Positions 7,378 through 16,202 of a stretch of DNA of 64,000 bases are shown piece after piece. The stretch lies in contig NZ_OY787456.1 in NCBI RefSeq assembly GCF_963678875.1, forward strand, positions 1,364,001-1,428,000. The letters are read 5' to 3'. Under the pieces are notes generated by a model. That model was not told the origin of the DNA. It was given only the letters and a program-made list of their open reading frames with translations, and did not search any database. Position 1 is the first letter of the stretch, and every line of letters begins with the position of its first letter. Origin of the DNA: an uncultured Hyphomonas sp. (GTDB taxonomy: Bacteria; Pseudomonadota; Alphaproteobacteria; Caulobacterales; Hyphomonadaceae). The position numbers were made by a program, and so were the translations under genes.

Positions 7378-8619
7378 ATGCCAGCTTCCAAGGGACCGCA
7401 TGACAGTCTCCCGCCACAACGGCTCGGGCGGCGGGACCTGATCCTGCTGACCCTGGCGGCGGCTGTGGTGACGGCCAACGCGTATTACATCCATCCGATC
7501 ATCGCCCTTGTGGCCAAGGATTTCGGCGTGTCGCCGTCTGAAATTGGGCTCGTGCCGGCGCTGAACCAGATCGCGCTGGCGCTCGGCATCCTGTTGCTGC
7601 TGCCGCTTGGCGACCGGTTCTCGAACCGGCGGCTGGCCACCATATTCGCTATTGGCCAGCTGGCTGGCCTTGTCGTGATGGCGATGGCGACCCAGTTCTG
7701 GGTGTTCGTGGCAGGCTCCACCTTTCTCGGCTTCTCAACCATCACGCCTTACCTGTTGCCGGCCTATGCCTCAAAGCGCGTCGCGCCGGAGCGGCTGGGG
7801 CAGGTGACCGCTACGCTGACCACCGGCGTGATCGGCGGCATCCTGCTGGCCCGCGTCGGCGCTGGCTGGATTGGGGAGCACCTTGGCTGGCGAACGGTCT
7901 ACATCATTGCGGCGACGGTTATGGCGGCGGTCACCTTCATGCTGCCGCGGATCATGGACGAGCGGGAGAAATCCGCTCAGGACGCGCCGAAGCATAATTA
8001 TTTCGGCTTTGTCCTCTCGGTGTTCCCGATCATCCGGAAGCATCCGGAAGTTCTGCTGTCCGGCACGATCCAGGGGCTGGGCTTTGGAATCTTCCTGTCG
8101 GTCTGGCTGGGGCTCGGCCTTTACCTGACCAGTCCGGCCATGGGCTATGGCGCCGACACGGTGGGGTACCTTGCCGCGGTCTCGTTGCTGAACCTGATGA
8201 CGACACCGCCCATGGGCGCCTGGGCGGACCGGGTGGGCCCCCGCAAGGCGCGCGTGTTCATTGCTGTCTTGCAATTCAGCGCCGTGTGCATGCTGGGCGT
8301 TTTCGGGCACAGCCTGTGGCTGTTGCTGGTCCCGATCATGATGATGAATGTCGTCGGCCCGTTGATCGACATTACCGGCCGCATGACCTTCCTCAGCTTG
8401 CCCGCCAATGTGCGCACACGCCTGATGACGGCGTATATTGTGCTGATGTTTGTCGGTGGCGGCATGTCCAGCTGGGCCGCGACTTACGCCTATGAACATG
8501 CTGGCTGGCATGGCACGACAACGCTGACGCTTTGCCTGTCCGGCTTGCTGGTGACGCTGGCCTTCCTCGGTTGGTGGTTCGGGCCGGAACGGCGTGGAAA
8601 GCCGGCAACAGGAGAATGA
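7378..8619 (+). CDS. MFS transporter, 413 aa
   Basis: About twelve hydrophobic segments. The cytoplasmic loop between helices 2 and 3 contains GDRFSNRR, the classic MFS A-motif region (usually G-x-x-x-D-R-x-G-R-R), and a second copy appears as GAWADRVGPRKAR in the other half. The N-terminal region ANAYYIHPIIALVAKDFGVS resembles YnfM/EmrD-like proton-coupled carriers. ATG 7378 was chosen because GGA lies ahead of it and the longer frame overlaps the receptor gene. It is followed after one base by the serine hydrolase, so the genes are probably in one transcript with the TonB receptor. Confidence 0.9.
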   Translation: MPASKGPHDSLPPQRLGRRDLILLTLAAAVVTANAYYIHPIIALVAKDFGVSPSEIGLVPALNQIALALGILLLLPLGDRFSNRRLATIFAIGQLAGLVVMAMATQFWVFVAGSTFLGFSTITPYLLPAYASKRVAPERLGQVTATLTTGVIGGILLARVGAGWIGEHLGWRTVYIIAATVMAAVTFMLPRIMDEREKSAQDAPKHNYFGFVLSVFPIIRKHPEVLLSGTIQGLGFGIFLSVWLGLGLYLTSPAMGYGADTVGYLAAVSLLNLMTTPPMGAWADRVGPRKARVFIAVLQFSAVCMLGVFGHSLWLLLVPIMMMNVVGPLIDITGRMTFLSLPANVRTRLMTAYIVLMFVGGGMSSWAATYAYEHAGWHGTTTLTLCLSGLLVTLAFLGWWFGPERRGKPATGE

Positions 8620-8620
8620 C

Positions 8621-9832
8621 ATGGCTATCCTGAGACGTTTGAGCCTCTTCCTGGCTGCGCTGATCGTGGCGGCGGGGATCGGCTGGATCCTGATCGGGCC
8701 GGAATGGCGCGCCCTGCTGGCGCATCAGCCCTATGGCCGGGACATCCTGTTCTGGAACCAGGCACAGCGCGATGCCGGATTCCGCATGATCGACCGCATT
8801 CCATTCGTGATCGATGCGCACGAGATCGAGGCCGGGAACGAAGTGCGCGAATTGCCGGAAGGCGAGCCGCTGGATACCGGTATCGACCTGGATGCCTATC
8901 TGGCGGCCAACCGGACGGCCGGGATAGTCATCCTGCATAACGGGAAAATCCGGCTGGAGCGCTATGAAATGGGTTTCAGGTCAGACGGCCGCTGGACCAG
9001 TTTCTCTGTCGCCAAATCCCTGACCTCCACCCTGGTCGGCGCGGCGGTGAAGGATGGTGCCATCAAGAACCTCGATGATCCGGTGTCGGATTATATCGAC
9101 GAGTTGAAGGGCTCTGCCTATGACGGCGTGACGGTCGAACAGGTGTTGACCATGACGTCCGGCATCGACTGGAACGAAGACTATAGCGACCCGGCCTCCG
9201 ATGTCGCTCAGTTCGACCTGCAGGAGGTGGAGCCGGGCAGGAGTGCGCTTGCGACCTATATGGCAGGCCTCGGGCGGGCACACGCTGCGGGCGAGGTGTG
9301 GAACTATTCGACCGGAGAGACAAACCTGATCGGTGTGCTGGTCAGCCGAGCAACGGGCCGGGAGCTGGCCAGCTACCTCTCCGAAAAGATCTGGACCCCT
9401 TATGGGATGGAACAGGACGCGACGTGGCTGCTTGGCCATGACGGACATGAAATCAGCGGATGCTGTATCCAGGCCTCGGTGCGGGATTTTGCCCGGTTCG
9501 GCCAGTTTATGCTGGAAGGCGGCTTGGATGTACTGCCAGACGGCTGGATTGCGGCGGCCACGGTGAAACAGGCCGATATCGGATCCCCTGGAGAAGGCTA
9601 CGGCTATCAGTGGTGGACCTGGGATGACGGCGCCTATCAGGCTGACGGTATCTTCGGGCAGGGCATCTTCATCGATCCGAACCGCAATCTTGTTATCGCC
9701 TCGAATGCCAGCTGGACCTCAGCATTGGGTGACACGGGCGGCGAATGGGAAGCCCGGAAGGGGTTCTACAAGGCGATTCAGCACGCCATCGATATGGAAG
9801 CTCAAGCGGCGCAGGGTGACGCGCCGCAATGA
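8621..9832 (+). CDS. Serine hydrolase, beta-lactamase class C/CubicO family
   Basis: A 403-aa protein with one N-terminal membrane anchor (about residues 7-26), so the catalytic domain probably faces the periplasm. The penicillin-binding-type triad is visible: SVAK at 129-132 (nucleophile Ser129, Lys132) and YST at 229-231 in the YxN position. C-terminal GYGYQWWTW and IFGQGIF replace the KTG strand, as in the 6-aminohexanoate-dimer hydrolase and esterase branch. That branch cleaves amides or esters rather than acting as a resistance enzyme. ATG 8621 has AGGAGA eight bases ahead. Confidence 0.87.
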   Translation: MAILRRLSLFLAALIVAAGIGWILIGPEWRALLAHQPYGRDILFWNQAQRDAGFRMIDRIPFVIDAHEIEAGNEVRELPEGEPLDTGIDLDAYLAANRTAGIVILHNGKIRLERYEMGFRSDGRWTSFSVAKSLTSTLVGAAVKDGAIKNLDDPVSDYIDELKGSAYDGVTVEQVLTMTSGIDWNEDYSDPASDVAQFDLQEVEPGRSALATYMAGLGRAHAAGEVWNYSTGETNLIGVLVSRATGRELASYLSEKIWTPYGMEQDATWLLGHDGHEISGCCIQASVRDFARFGQFMLEGGLDVLPDGWIAAATVKQADIGSPGEGYGYQWWTWDDGAYQADGIFGQGIFIDPNRNLVIASNASWTSALGDTGGEWEARKGFYKAIQHAIDMEAQAAQGDAPQ

Positions 9833-9863
9833 AGGTGGCAGACTTCGAAAAAAGGGAAACGAC

Positions 9864-10775
9864 ATGACCGAGACGATCAAGGGGCCGCTGCGGGCGCCCG
9901 TGCAGATGCTGCAGGAACAGTCCTATGACGGGCACAAGAGCCTGCACGATGACAGCGAGGCTGAGCGCCTCGGCATCAAGGCCGGGCCTATTGAAGGGCC
10001 GACGCATTTCTCGCAATTCGTGCCTTACCTTGCTGATATCTGGGGCGATGCCTGGTTCGAACGGGGCTGCTTCTCCAGCCACTTCCTGAACATGGTGTTC
10101 GAAGGCGAGAAGGTCCGGGTCGAAGTCGACCGCCCGGCGCTGGGCGAAACGCGCACCCTGTGCCGCGCCTTCAAGGAGGATGGCACGCCGGTTCTGGAGG
10201 CGAGCGCCTCCATCGGGCCGGATCATGGCGAGACGCTGCTGGAGGGCCGGATGGCAAAACTGCGCCCGCCGGGAGACCTTGTCATTCTGGCTGACATGAA
10301 AGTCGGCATGACGGGCGTCGCGGACGAGACCGTGACCATGGGCATGGACCAGCATATGGGCAGCCTTTATCCGTTCTCGCTGGCTGACAAGCTGAAGGTC
10401 ATCACCGAGCCGGTGGCGGCATACAGCGATGCCAGCGCCGGGCCGTGGGGCAAACCCATCGTGCCGCTGGAAATGGTCAGTGTGCTGGGCAACTATTCCA
10501 GCCGCACGGCGAAGTTCCCGGTGAAGCAGCCGGCGATCGGCCTGTTCGCAGACCTTGAAGTGCGCATGGTCAACGGCCCGCTGCTGGTCGGCGAAACCTA
10601 CATCCTGCGCCGCGAAGTCGTCGCGTTGTCGGAAAGCCGCCGGGTAGAGAATTACTGGATCCGCACAAAATTCTACGACAAGACCGGCACCACGCAGGTT
10701 GCTGAGATGCTGCTCAATCACGGCGTGATGAAAGCTAGCTATCCGGCCTATCCTGCTGACAAGCTGCCTGCCTGA
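9864..10775 (+). CDS. MaoC/hotdog-like hypothetical protein, 303 aa
   Basis: The N-terminal half (YDGHKSLHDD, IKAGPIEGPTHFSQF) resembles the start of hotdog-fold dehydratases and thioesterases of the MaoC type. A second half (KFPVKQPAIGLFADLEVRMVNGPLL...GETYILRREVVAL) reads like another hotdog strand pattern. A double-hotdog protein acting on acyl-CoA is therefore plausible. No catalytic Asp-His pair was identified with confidence. ATG 9864 follows AAGGGAAACG. It sits between the serine hydrolase and the DUF4262 gene, ahead of a crotonase, which fits an acyl-CoA pathway. Confidence 0.6.
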   Translation: MTETIKGPLRAPVQMLQEQSYDGHKSLHDDSEAERLGIKAGPIEGPTHFSQFVPYLADIWGDAWFERGCFSSHFLNMVFEGEKVRVEVDRPALGETRTLCRAFKEDGTPVLEASASIGPDHGETLLEGRMAKLRPPGDLVILADMKVGMTGVADETVTMGMDQHMGSLYPFSLADKLKVITEPVAAYSDASAGPWGKPIVPLEMVSVLGNYSSRTAKFPVKQPAIGLFADLEVRMVNGPLLVGETYILRREVVALSESRRVENYWIRTKFYDKTGTTQVAEMLLNHGVMKASYPAYPADKLPA

Positions 10776-10785
10776 GGAGACCAAG

Positions 10786-11280
10786 ATGGCACTTTCCCCT
10801 GAATTGCAGGCGGTCGCGAACAATGTCGACCGCGATGGCTGGACCAAGGTTTATGTCCTGAAAGATCCGGCGGATCCGAACTCGCGCCTGCTGTTCACCG
10901 TGACGGTGGGCATGCAGGAAAAGTTCGGCCTACCGGAACTGGTCATCTTCGGCCTGAACCGCGAGACCGCCGACGGCATGGTACACAATGTCGCCGCCAA
11001 GCTGGTGACCGAGAAGAAGTGGACTGGTGAACCGCTCCGCATGGACGGGGTTCTCAACGAAGCCGATGTCGAGCTGCGTCAGGTGCATCCTGAGCATCTT
11101 GGTGAAGTCGGCGCGATCAACATCATGATCCGCCGCGAAACCGGGCGTCCCCCGCTGGGCGGCATGATCCAGGTCTTCTGGCCGGGGGATGATGGCCGTT
11201 TCCCATGGGATTCTGACAGCACGGATGAATTCCGTGACCAGCCGCGTCTGGATGTGTCGTGGAAGAAGGTGAGCACGTGA
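10786..11280 (+). CDS. DUF4262 domain protein, 164 aa
   Basis: A small soluble protein with the DUF4262 pattern: a FTVTVGMQEKFGLPELVIFGL segment (residues about 37-57) and a C-terminal VFWPGDDGRFPWDSD. The family function is unknown to me. ATG 10786 has GAGGAGA upstream. The stop codon overlaps the next gene's GTG start (GTGA), so the two are likely translated together. Confidence 0.82.
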   Translation: MALSPELQAVANNVDRDGWTKVYVLKDPADPNSRLLFTVTVGMQEKFGLPELVIFGLNRETADGMVHNVAAKLVTEKKWTGEPLRMDGVLNEADVELRQVHPEHLGEVGAINIMIRRETGRPPLGGMIQVFWPGDDGRFPWDSDSTDEFRDQPRLDVSWKKVST

Positions 11281-12188
11281 GCGGGTTTGAGACGCTCCTC
11301 TATTCGACCCAGGACGGCCATGCGCGCATCACGTTGAACCGGCCGGAGAAACTGAATGCGCTTTCCTATGTCATGCAGTCGGAACTCTCGGCTGCACTTT
11401 GGGAGGCGGATAATGATCGGTCCGTGCACTGCGTAATCCTGGAAGGCGCGGGCCGAGCGTTCTGCGCCGGGTACGATCTTTCGGGTGCGGACGGAGAGGT
11501 GCCGGTCTCTCCGGTGGAAGACAAGGAAGGTAAATCCTATCGCGGCGGCCGCAGCATTGATGACGATGCCTGGCAGCTGGAACGCCAGCAGCGCTGGCGG
11601 ATGGCACTGTTCGACATACACAAGCCGGTCATTGCCAAGGTTCACGGCTACTGCCTCGCGGGCGGATGCGATCTCGCCCTGCTGGCAGACATGGTGATTG
11701 CGGCAGAGGATGCGACGTTCGGCTTCCCGCCGGCACGCGACCTCGGTGCTTTGCCCAACAATTTCTGGGTCTACAATTGCGGTCCGCAATGGGCGAAGCG
11801 GCTGCTTCTGACCGGTGACACAGTGAACGGCACGGAAGCGCAGGCCATCGGCCTCATCCTGAAGGCTGTACCCAGCGAGGATCTCGAAGAGGAGGTCGTT
11901 GGCCTCGCGAGCCGGATGGCTAAGATCGATCCGGATCTCCTGTCGGCCAACAAGCGGATCGTGAACCTGGCCATGGAGCTGATGGGCGCGCGGACACTGC
12001 AGCGTCTTGCGGTCGAGAACGATGTGCGCGGGCACAATACCCGCGCGGCAGACGGGTTCCGGTCGAGTGTCGCCGAGAACGGACTGAAGGCGACGCTGCG
12101 GGCGCGCGATGCGGCATTCGGTGACGGGCGCGCACGCGTGTTCGGCCCCGAGAAACGCGGTGCGGACGGCCGCCTCACGGACGACTAG
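11277..12188 (+). CDS. Enoyl-CoA hydratase/isomerase (crotonase) family
   Basis: A 303-aa crotonase. N-terminal ITLNRPEKLNAL, first oxyanion-hole region GRAFCAGYDL, and second oxyanion-hole segment KVHGYCLAGGCDLAL are all present. It is longer than the usual 260 aa because of an insertion after the first oxyanion loop (a charged stretch around residues 70-100) and a polar C-terminal tail. The GTG at 11277 was chosen, giving a four-base overlap with the DUF4262 stop and an AAGG site; a GTG 18 bases earlier is also open. The family covers hydratases, isomerases and dehalogenases, so the exact reaction is open. Confidence 0.88.
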   Translation: MSGFETLLYSTQDGHARITLNRPEKLNALSYVMQSELSAALWEADNDRSVHCVILEGAGRAFCAGYDLSGADGEVPVSPVEDKEGKSYRGGRSIDDDAWQLERQQRWRMALFDIHKPVIAKVHGYCLAGGCDLALLADMVIAAEDATFGFPPARDLGALPNNFWVYNCGPQWAKRLLLTGDTVNGTEAQAIGLILKAVPSEDLEEEVVGLASRMAKIDPDLLSANKRIVNLAMELMGARTLQRLAVENDVRGHNTRAADGFRSSVAENGLKATLRARDAAFGDGRARVFGPEKRGADGRLTDD

Positions 12189-12250
12189 CCCGGCCGATTG
12201 CAGGACAGCGGCGACGGGGTTACGTTCCCGGCAAACTTGAGGAGATTCCC

Positions 12251-13531
12251 ATGAAACGGTTCGGACTGGCCACGGCGGTGGCGCTGGCGATTGCAGGCAT
12301 GGCAACGGCGCAGGAAGCGGTGATCCATGCGGGTTACCTTCTGGCCGAGCCGGGTGAAGGTTACCTTCGCAAGCAGACTATTACCGTTGAAGACGGCCGC
12401 ATCGTATCCGTGGAGGCAGGTTACAAGCCGGGGCCAAAAGGTGTGCCGGTGATTAACCTGCGCAACGCTTATGTGCTGCCCGGCCTGATCGACAGCCATG
12501 TTCACATCACCGGCGAGTCCGGCCCGGGCGAGCGGATCAGGGCGTTCGAAGATACCACCGTAGACCAGGCGTTCGACGGCGCAGGCTATGCCCACAAGAC
12601 TTTGCTGGCGGGTTTCACAACGGTTCAGGATGTCGGCGGTTCGAACGATTCCGTGTTCGGCCTGCGCGATGCCATCGCCAAGGGGCTGGTGCCCGGCCCG
12701 CGTATGCGGGCGGCCGGCCAGGCCGTGTCGGTCACCGGTGGTCATGGCGACATCAACGGCTATTCGCCGGACGTCATGGCGCTGTTTACAGGCGAGAACA
12801 TCTGCAATGGCGCTGACGATTGCCGCCGGGCGGTCCGCCAGCAGGTCAAGGAAGGCGCCGACGTCATCAAGATCACCGCGACAGGCGGCGTGATGTCCAA
12901 CACCAAGGCCGGGCTGGAACAGCAGTTCACCGATGCTGAACTGGTCGCCATCGTTGAAGCCGCGCACGCCATGGGCCGCCAGGTGACGGCGCACGCGCAC
13001 GGCAAGGGCGGGATTGAGTCCGCCTTGCGCGCCGGAATCGATTCCATTGAGCACGGCACGTATCTGGATGATGAAACCATCGCCTTGTTCAAGGAGCATA
13101 ATGCCACGCTTGTGCCGACCGTTCTGGCTGGCGCAACGGTGAGCGGCTGGGTGGAAGAGGCCTGGTTCCCGGCGGCAAGCCGCGCCAAGGCGGCCATTGT
13201 CGGCCCGTTGATGCAGGAAATGCTGCGCCGTGCCCATGAGGGCGGTGTGAACGTCGCCTTCGGCACCGATACGGGCGTGTCGAAGCATGGCGAAAACGCG
13301 CAGGAATTTGCCTTGATGGTTGGCGCAGGCTTCACGCCGGAAGAGGCGATCCGTTCCGCGACAGTGGTTGCGTCCGAACATGTAGAAATGGATGCCGACA
13401 TCGGCACCATCGCGGCTGGCAAATATGCCGACATCATCGCGGTTACGGCTGACCCGTTGAAGGACATCGCCGAGCTGGAAGACGTCGACTTCGTGATGAA
13501 GGGCGGCGTGGTCTACAAGAACGAAGACTGA
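12251..13531 (+). CDS. Secreted metal-dependent amidohydrolase, imidazolonepropionase-like
   Basis: A 426-aa protein with a signal peptide (about residues 1-20, ending ATAQ). Metal-site motifs are in order: LIDSHVHIT (HxH), VIKITATGGV (bridging Lys), TAHAHGKGG and SIEHGTYLDDE (two His), and FGTDTGVSKHG (Asp). This is the Xaa-Pro dipeptidase/imidazolonepropionase-like branch, whose exported members often cleave peptides or amides carrying a Pro or Arg. Position downstream of a TonB receptor, an MFS carrier and a serine hydrolase suggests periplasmic processing of the imported compound. ATG 12251 has TTGAGGAGA upstream. Confidence 0.88.
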   Translation: MKRFGLATAVALAIAGMATAQEAVIHAGYLLAEPGEGYLRKQTITVEDGRIVSVEAGYKPGPKGVPVINLRNAYVLPGLIDSHVHITGESGPGERIRAFEDTTVDQAFDGAGYAHKTLLAGFTTVQDVGGSNDSVFGLRDAIAKGLVPGPRMRAAGQAVSVTGGHGDINGYSPDVMALFTGENICNGADDCRRAVRQQVKEGADVIKITATGGVMSNTKAGLEQQFTDAELVAIVEAAHAMGRQVTAHAHGKGGIESALRAGIDSIEHGTYLDDETIALFKEHNATLVPTVLAGATVSGWVEEAWFPAASRAKAAIVGPLMQEMLRRAHEGGVNVAFGTDTGVSKHGENAQEFALMVGAGFTPEEAIRSATVVASEHVEMDADIGTIAAGKYADIIAVTADPLKDIAELEDVDFVMKGGVVYKNED

Positions 13532-13684
13532 GGGCGATTGCCGGCGGCGCCTCGCCCGGCCCGCGAAGGGTTTTGACAAGGCGGGGTGAACGCCGGATGC
13601 TGAGCAGCGATCCCGGGCCATCCGGCCCGGATCATGCATGGGGCTGTGAGAAGCACGGTTTCTGAAGGCATAAGGAAAGACAAG

Positions 13685-14557
13685 ATGGCTCTGGCAATGC
13701 GTATGGTTACCGGCGCTGCGGCAGTCCTCGCGCTGGCCGCCTGTTCCGGGCAGGACAGCGCCCCAACCGCACAGCAAGCGACCTCTGTGGCCGAAGCGGA
13801 TTGTATTCCGATCTCCGATGGCACCTACCAGATCCGCAACGGCAAGATCCTCGTCATGCGAGCGGATGCCTCGTCCCGTCCTGAACCAGCCCCGATCACG
13901 GACATGTCGGGCCAGCCAGTCGGCTGGGCCGCGAAACTGGAACAGTCTTTCGCGACAACGGGTTACCCGTGGCTGGGCCTGCAGGTGCGCGATGGCGTGG
14001 CCGCCGTGGTCGGCACGGCGCCGGGCCTTGCGGCGCGAGACGTCAGCTTCCTGACGGCGAAAGCCGCGATCCAGAACGACCCGGAAGGCGCTGAAAAGGT
14101 CGGCCTGATCGTGAACGCGATGGCGGTTGAAGGGCGTGAAGACACGCTCGGCGCAGGGCTGACGCGCCTCATGAACAGTGACCTGACCCTGAACGATTGC
14201 CAGGACGCCTTCAATCAGACCCTGCGGGTCGACGATATCGACTTCCCGGTGAACATGGCCGTGCTCAACGCGGCGGAGCTGCCGGTGGCAGATACGGCGA
14301 CCGGCATCGCCCGCCTTTGCACCGCCTACAATATCGAGATCGCCGAACACACGGACTCCCGTGGCTCAGACAGCTATAACCTCCAGCTTTCGCGCCAGCG
14401 GGCGGAGGCGATCCGTGCCTACATGATCGAACGCGGCGTCGATGAAGCGGTGCTGACGGCGAAAGGCTATGGCGAATCCCAGCCGGTCGACAGCGGCACG
14501 TCCGCTGCGGCGCGCGATCGGAACGAGCGGACGGAGTTCATCGTCACGCCGCGCTGA
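13685..14557 (+). CDS. OmpA-family lipoprotein
   Basis: A 290-aa protein with a lipoprotein signal: hydrophobic residues 8-19 ending LAAC, so Cys20 is the probable lipidated residue. The C-terminal 90 residues form an OmpA/MotB peptidoglycan-binding domain (EHTDSRGSDSYNLQLSRQRAEA near the start, then AKGYGESQPV and RDRNERTEF). The middle region has BON-like and other unassigned sequence (GLQVRDGVAAVVGTAPG). It would anchor the outer membrane to peptidoglycan. ATG 13685 follows AAGGAAAG. A TTGACA hexamer at about 13574 could be a -35 box, with no convincing -10. Confidence 0.87.
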   Translation: MALAMRMVTGAAAVLALAACSGQDSAPTAQQATSVAEADCIPISDGTYQIRNGKILVMRADASSRPEPAPITDMSGQPVGWAAKLEQSFATTGYPWLGLQVRDGVAAVVGTAPGLAARDVSFLTAKAAIQNDPEGAEKVGLIVNAMAVEGREDTLGAGLTRLMNSDLTLNDCQDAFNQTLRVDDIDFPVNMAVLNAAELPVADTATGIARLCTAYNIEIAEHTDSRGSDSYNLQLSRQRAEAIRAYMIERGVDEAVLTAKGYGESQPVDSGTSAAARDRNERTEFIVTPR

Positions 14558-14825
14558 GCAGTGTGACGCAGGCGGGTTTTCTCATTCGCTTCATTGACTG
14601 TTCATGAAAACAGGGCCATGTGCCCCCCTGTCGCAGCGCCGGGACCGGCGCATGGGGCAGGCAGCGTGAAACGTGCAGCGGGTTTTTCCGCCGCGACCGG
14701 CCAGCCCCTTCAGGCATTCAATCAATGCCGTTGCTCCTGATCGCGCGGGGCTTCCACAAAACCAAACCCTTCAGGGCTGGTAGTGCGCAGGCATGCCGCA
14801 CGCCTGCCCGAATGTGAGACCATAC
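14558..14825 (+). promoter_or_regulatory. Long leader before the DEAD-box helicase
   Basis: No protein gene was found in these 268 bases. The sequence holds a hairpin GCAGGC...GCCTGC near 14788-14808, directly before the helicase ribosome-binding region. Cold-shock helicases often carry long structured leaders that limit translation at warm temperature; that comparison is inference. No known riboswitch class was recognised. Confidence 0.25.
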
Positions 14826-16202
14826 ATGACCAAGTTTTCAGACCTCGGCCTGAACCCGCTTCTTATGAAAGCAATCTCGGAAGAAGGCTATGAAACGCCG
14901 ACCCCGATTCAGGCACAGGCCATTCCTCTCCTGCTGGAAGACAAAGACCTTCTCGGCATCGCCCAGACCGGCACCGGCAAGACGGCGGCGTTCGCGCTTC
15001 CGACGCTCGACTTCATGCTGGAGTTCCCGCAGAAGCGCCGGGCACGGAGCGCGCGCGTTCTGGTGCTGGCACCGACCCGCGAACTTGCTGGGCAGATTGC
15101 CGAGAGCTTCCGTACCTATTCGCGCCACATGGACTGCAACGTGCAGACCGTGTTCGGCGGCGTGAACATCAATGCCCAGCGCCGCGCGCTGCAGGGCGGC
15201 ACCGACGTTCTGGTGGCAACCCCCGGCCGCCTGCTTGACCTTGTGGGCCAGAAGGCCGTCACGCTTCAGGATATCGAAGTCCTGATCCTCGATGAAGCCG
15301 ACCAGATGCTGGACATGGGTTTCATCCACGACTTGAAGAAGATCGTGGCGCAGGTACCGAAGGACCGCCAGACGCTGCTGTTCTCGGCCACCATGCCGAA
15401 AACGATTTCGGATCTCGCCCAGCAATTCCTGGACAAGCCGGTACGCGTTTCGGTGACCCCGCCATCCACCACGGCGGAACGCGTGGACCAGGGCGTCTAC
15501 CACGTTGCCAATGGCGACAAGCTGGAACTCCTGTTCGACGTGCTGAACAATCCGGAGATTGACCGGGCACTTGTCTTTACCCGGACGAAGCATGGCGCCG
15601 ACAAGGTCGTGCGCAAAATGCTCGCCAAGGGGCTGGAGGCGAAAGCCATCCATGGCAACAAGTCCCAGCCGCAACGCCTGAAAGCGCTGGACGCCTTCAA
15701 GAACGGCAACTGCAAGATCCTCGTGGCCACCGATATTGCCGCACGCGGCATCGACATCGACGGCATCAGCCATGTCGTGAACTTCGAAGTGCCAAACGTA
15801 CCGGAGCAGTATGTCCACCGTATCGGCCGCACGGCCCGCGCCGGCCGGACAGGCCTCGCCGTGTCCTTCGTGGCGGAAGACGAGCGCTACTACCTGCGCG
15901 ACATCGAGAAGACGATCGACATGCAGGTCGACGTGCTGACGGCACCGGAAGGCTCCAAGGTGGACCTTCTGCCGACGCCGGACCCGAACGAGCGCCTCTA
16001 CAAGCCGAAAGGCCCGTCCCGCGGTAATTCTGGCGGTGGACGCGGCAATGGCGGCCGTGGTGGCCAGCGCCGTCTGCAAGGCAAGGCCAAGCCTCAGAAT
16101 GCGTCAGGCGGTGGCAATAACGGCGCCGGGAAAAGCGGCGGCAAACAGGGTGGCCGCAATCGCGGTGGCAAGAAGCGGAAACTGGAAGGTGCGCGCGGCT
16201 AA
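14826..16202 (+). CDS. DEAD-box ATP-dependent RNA helicase (RhlE-like)
   Basis: A 458-aa helicase. Q-motif region GYETPTPIQAQAI, Walker A AQTGTGKT at 46-53, PTREL, DEAD at 156-159, SAT, and the C-terminal TDIAARGIDI and HRIGRTARAGR motifs are present and intact. The C-terminal 80 residues are Gly/Arg/Lys/Gln-rich (repeats such as GGGRGNGGRGG), a low-complexity RNA-binding tail typical of RhlE-type helicases used in cold adaptation and ribosome assembly. ATG 14826 starts at MTKFSDL, right at the family N-terminus; the longer frame would put the leader into the protein. It converges on the CoA-transferase gene with a four-base overlap. Confidence 0.95.
   Translation: MTKFSDLGLNPLLMKAISEEGYETPTPIQAQAIPLLLEDKDLLGIAQTGTGKTAAFALPTLDFMLEFPQKRRARSARVLVLAPTRELAGQIAESFRTYSRHMDCNVQTVFGGVNINAQRRALQGGTDVLVATPGRLLDLVGQKAVTLQDIEVLILDEADQMLDMGFIHDLKKIVAQVPKDRQTLLFSATMPKTISDLAQQFLDKPVRVSVTPPSTTAERVDQGVYHVANGDKLELLFDVLNNPEIDRALVFTRTKHGADKVVRKMLAKGLEAKAIHGNKSQPQRLKALDAFKNGNCKILVATDIAARGIDIDGISHVVNFEVPNVPEQYVHRIGRTARAGRTGLAVSFVAEDERYYLRDIEKTIDMQVDVLTAPEGSKVDLLPTPDPNERLYKPKGPSRGNSGGGRGNGGRGGQRRLQGKAKPQNASGGGNNGAGKSGGKQGGRNRGGKKRKLEGARG

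Noticed and set aside
12185..14350. Very long minus-strand frame of 721 codons
   Set aside because: It runs antisense to the amidohydrolase and the OmpA lipoprotein, which both have strong family motifs. GC-rich codon use leaves long open antisense frames.
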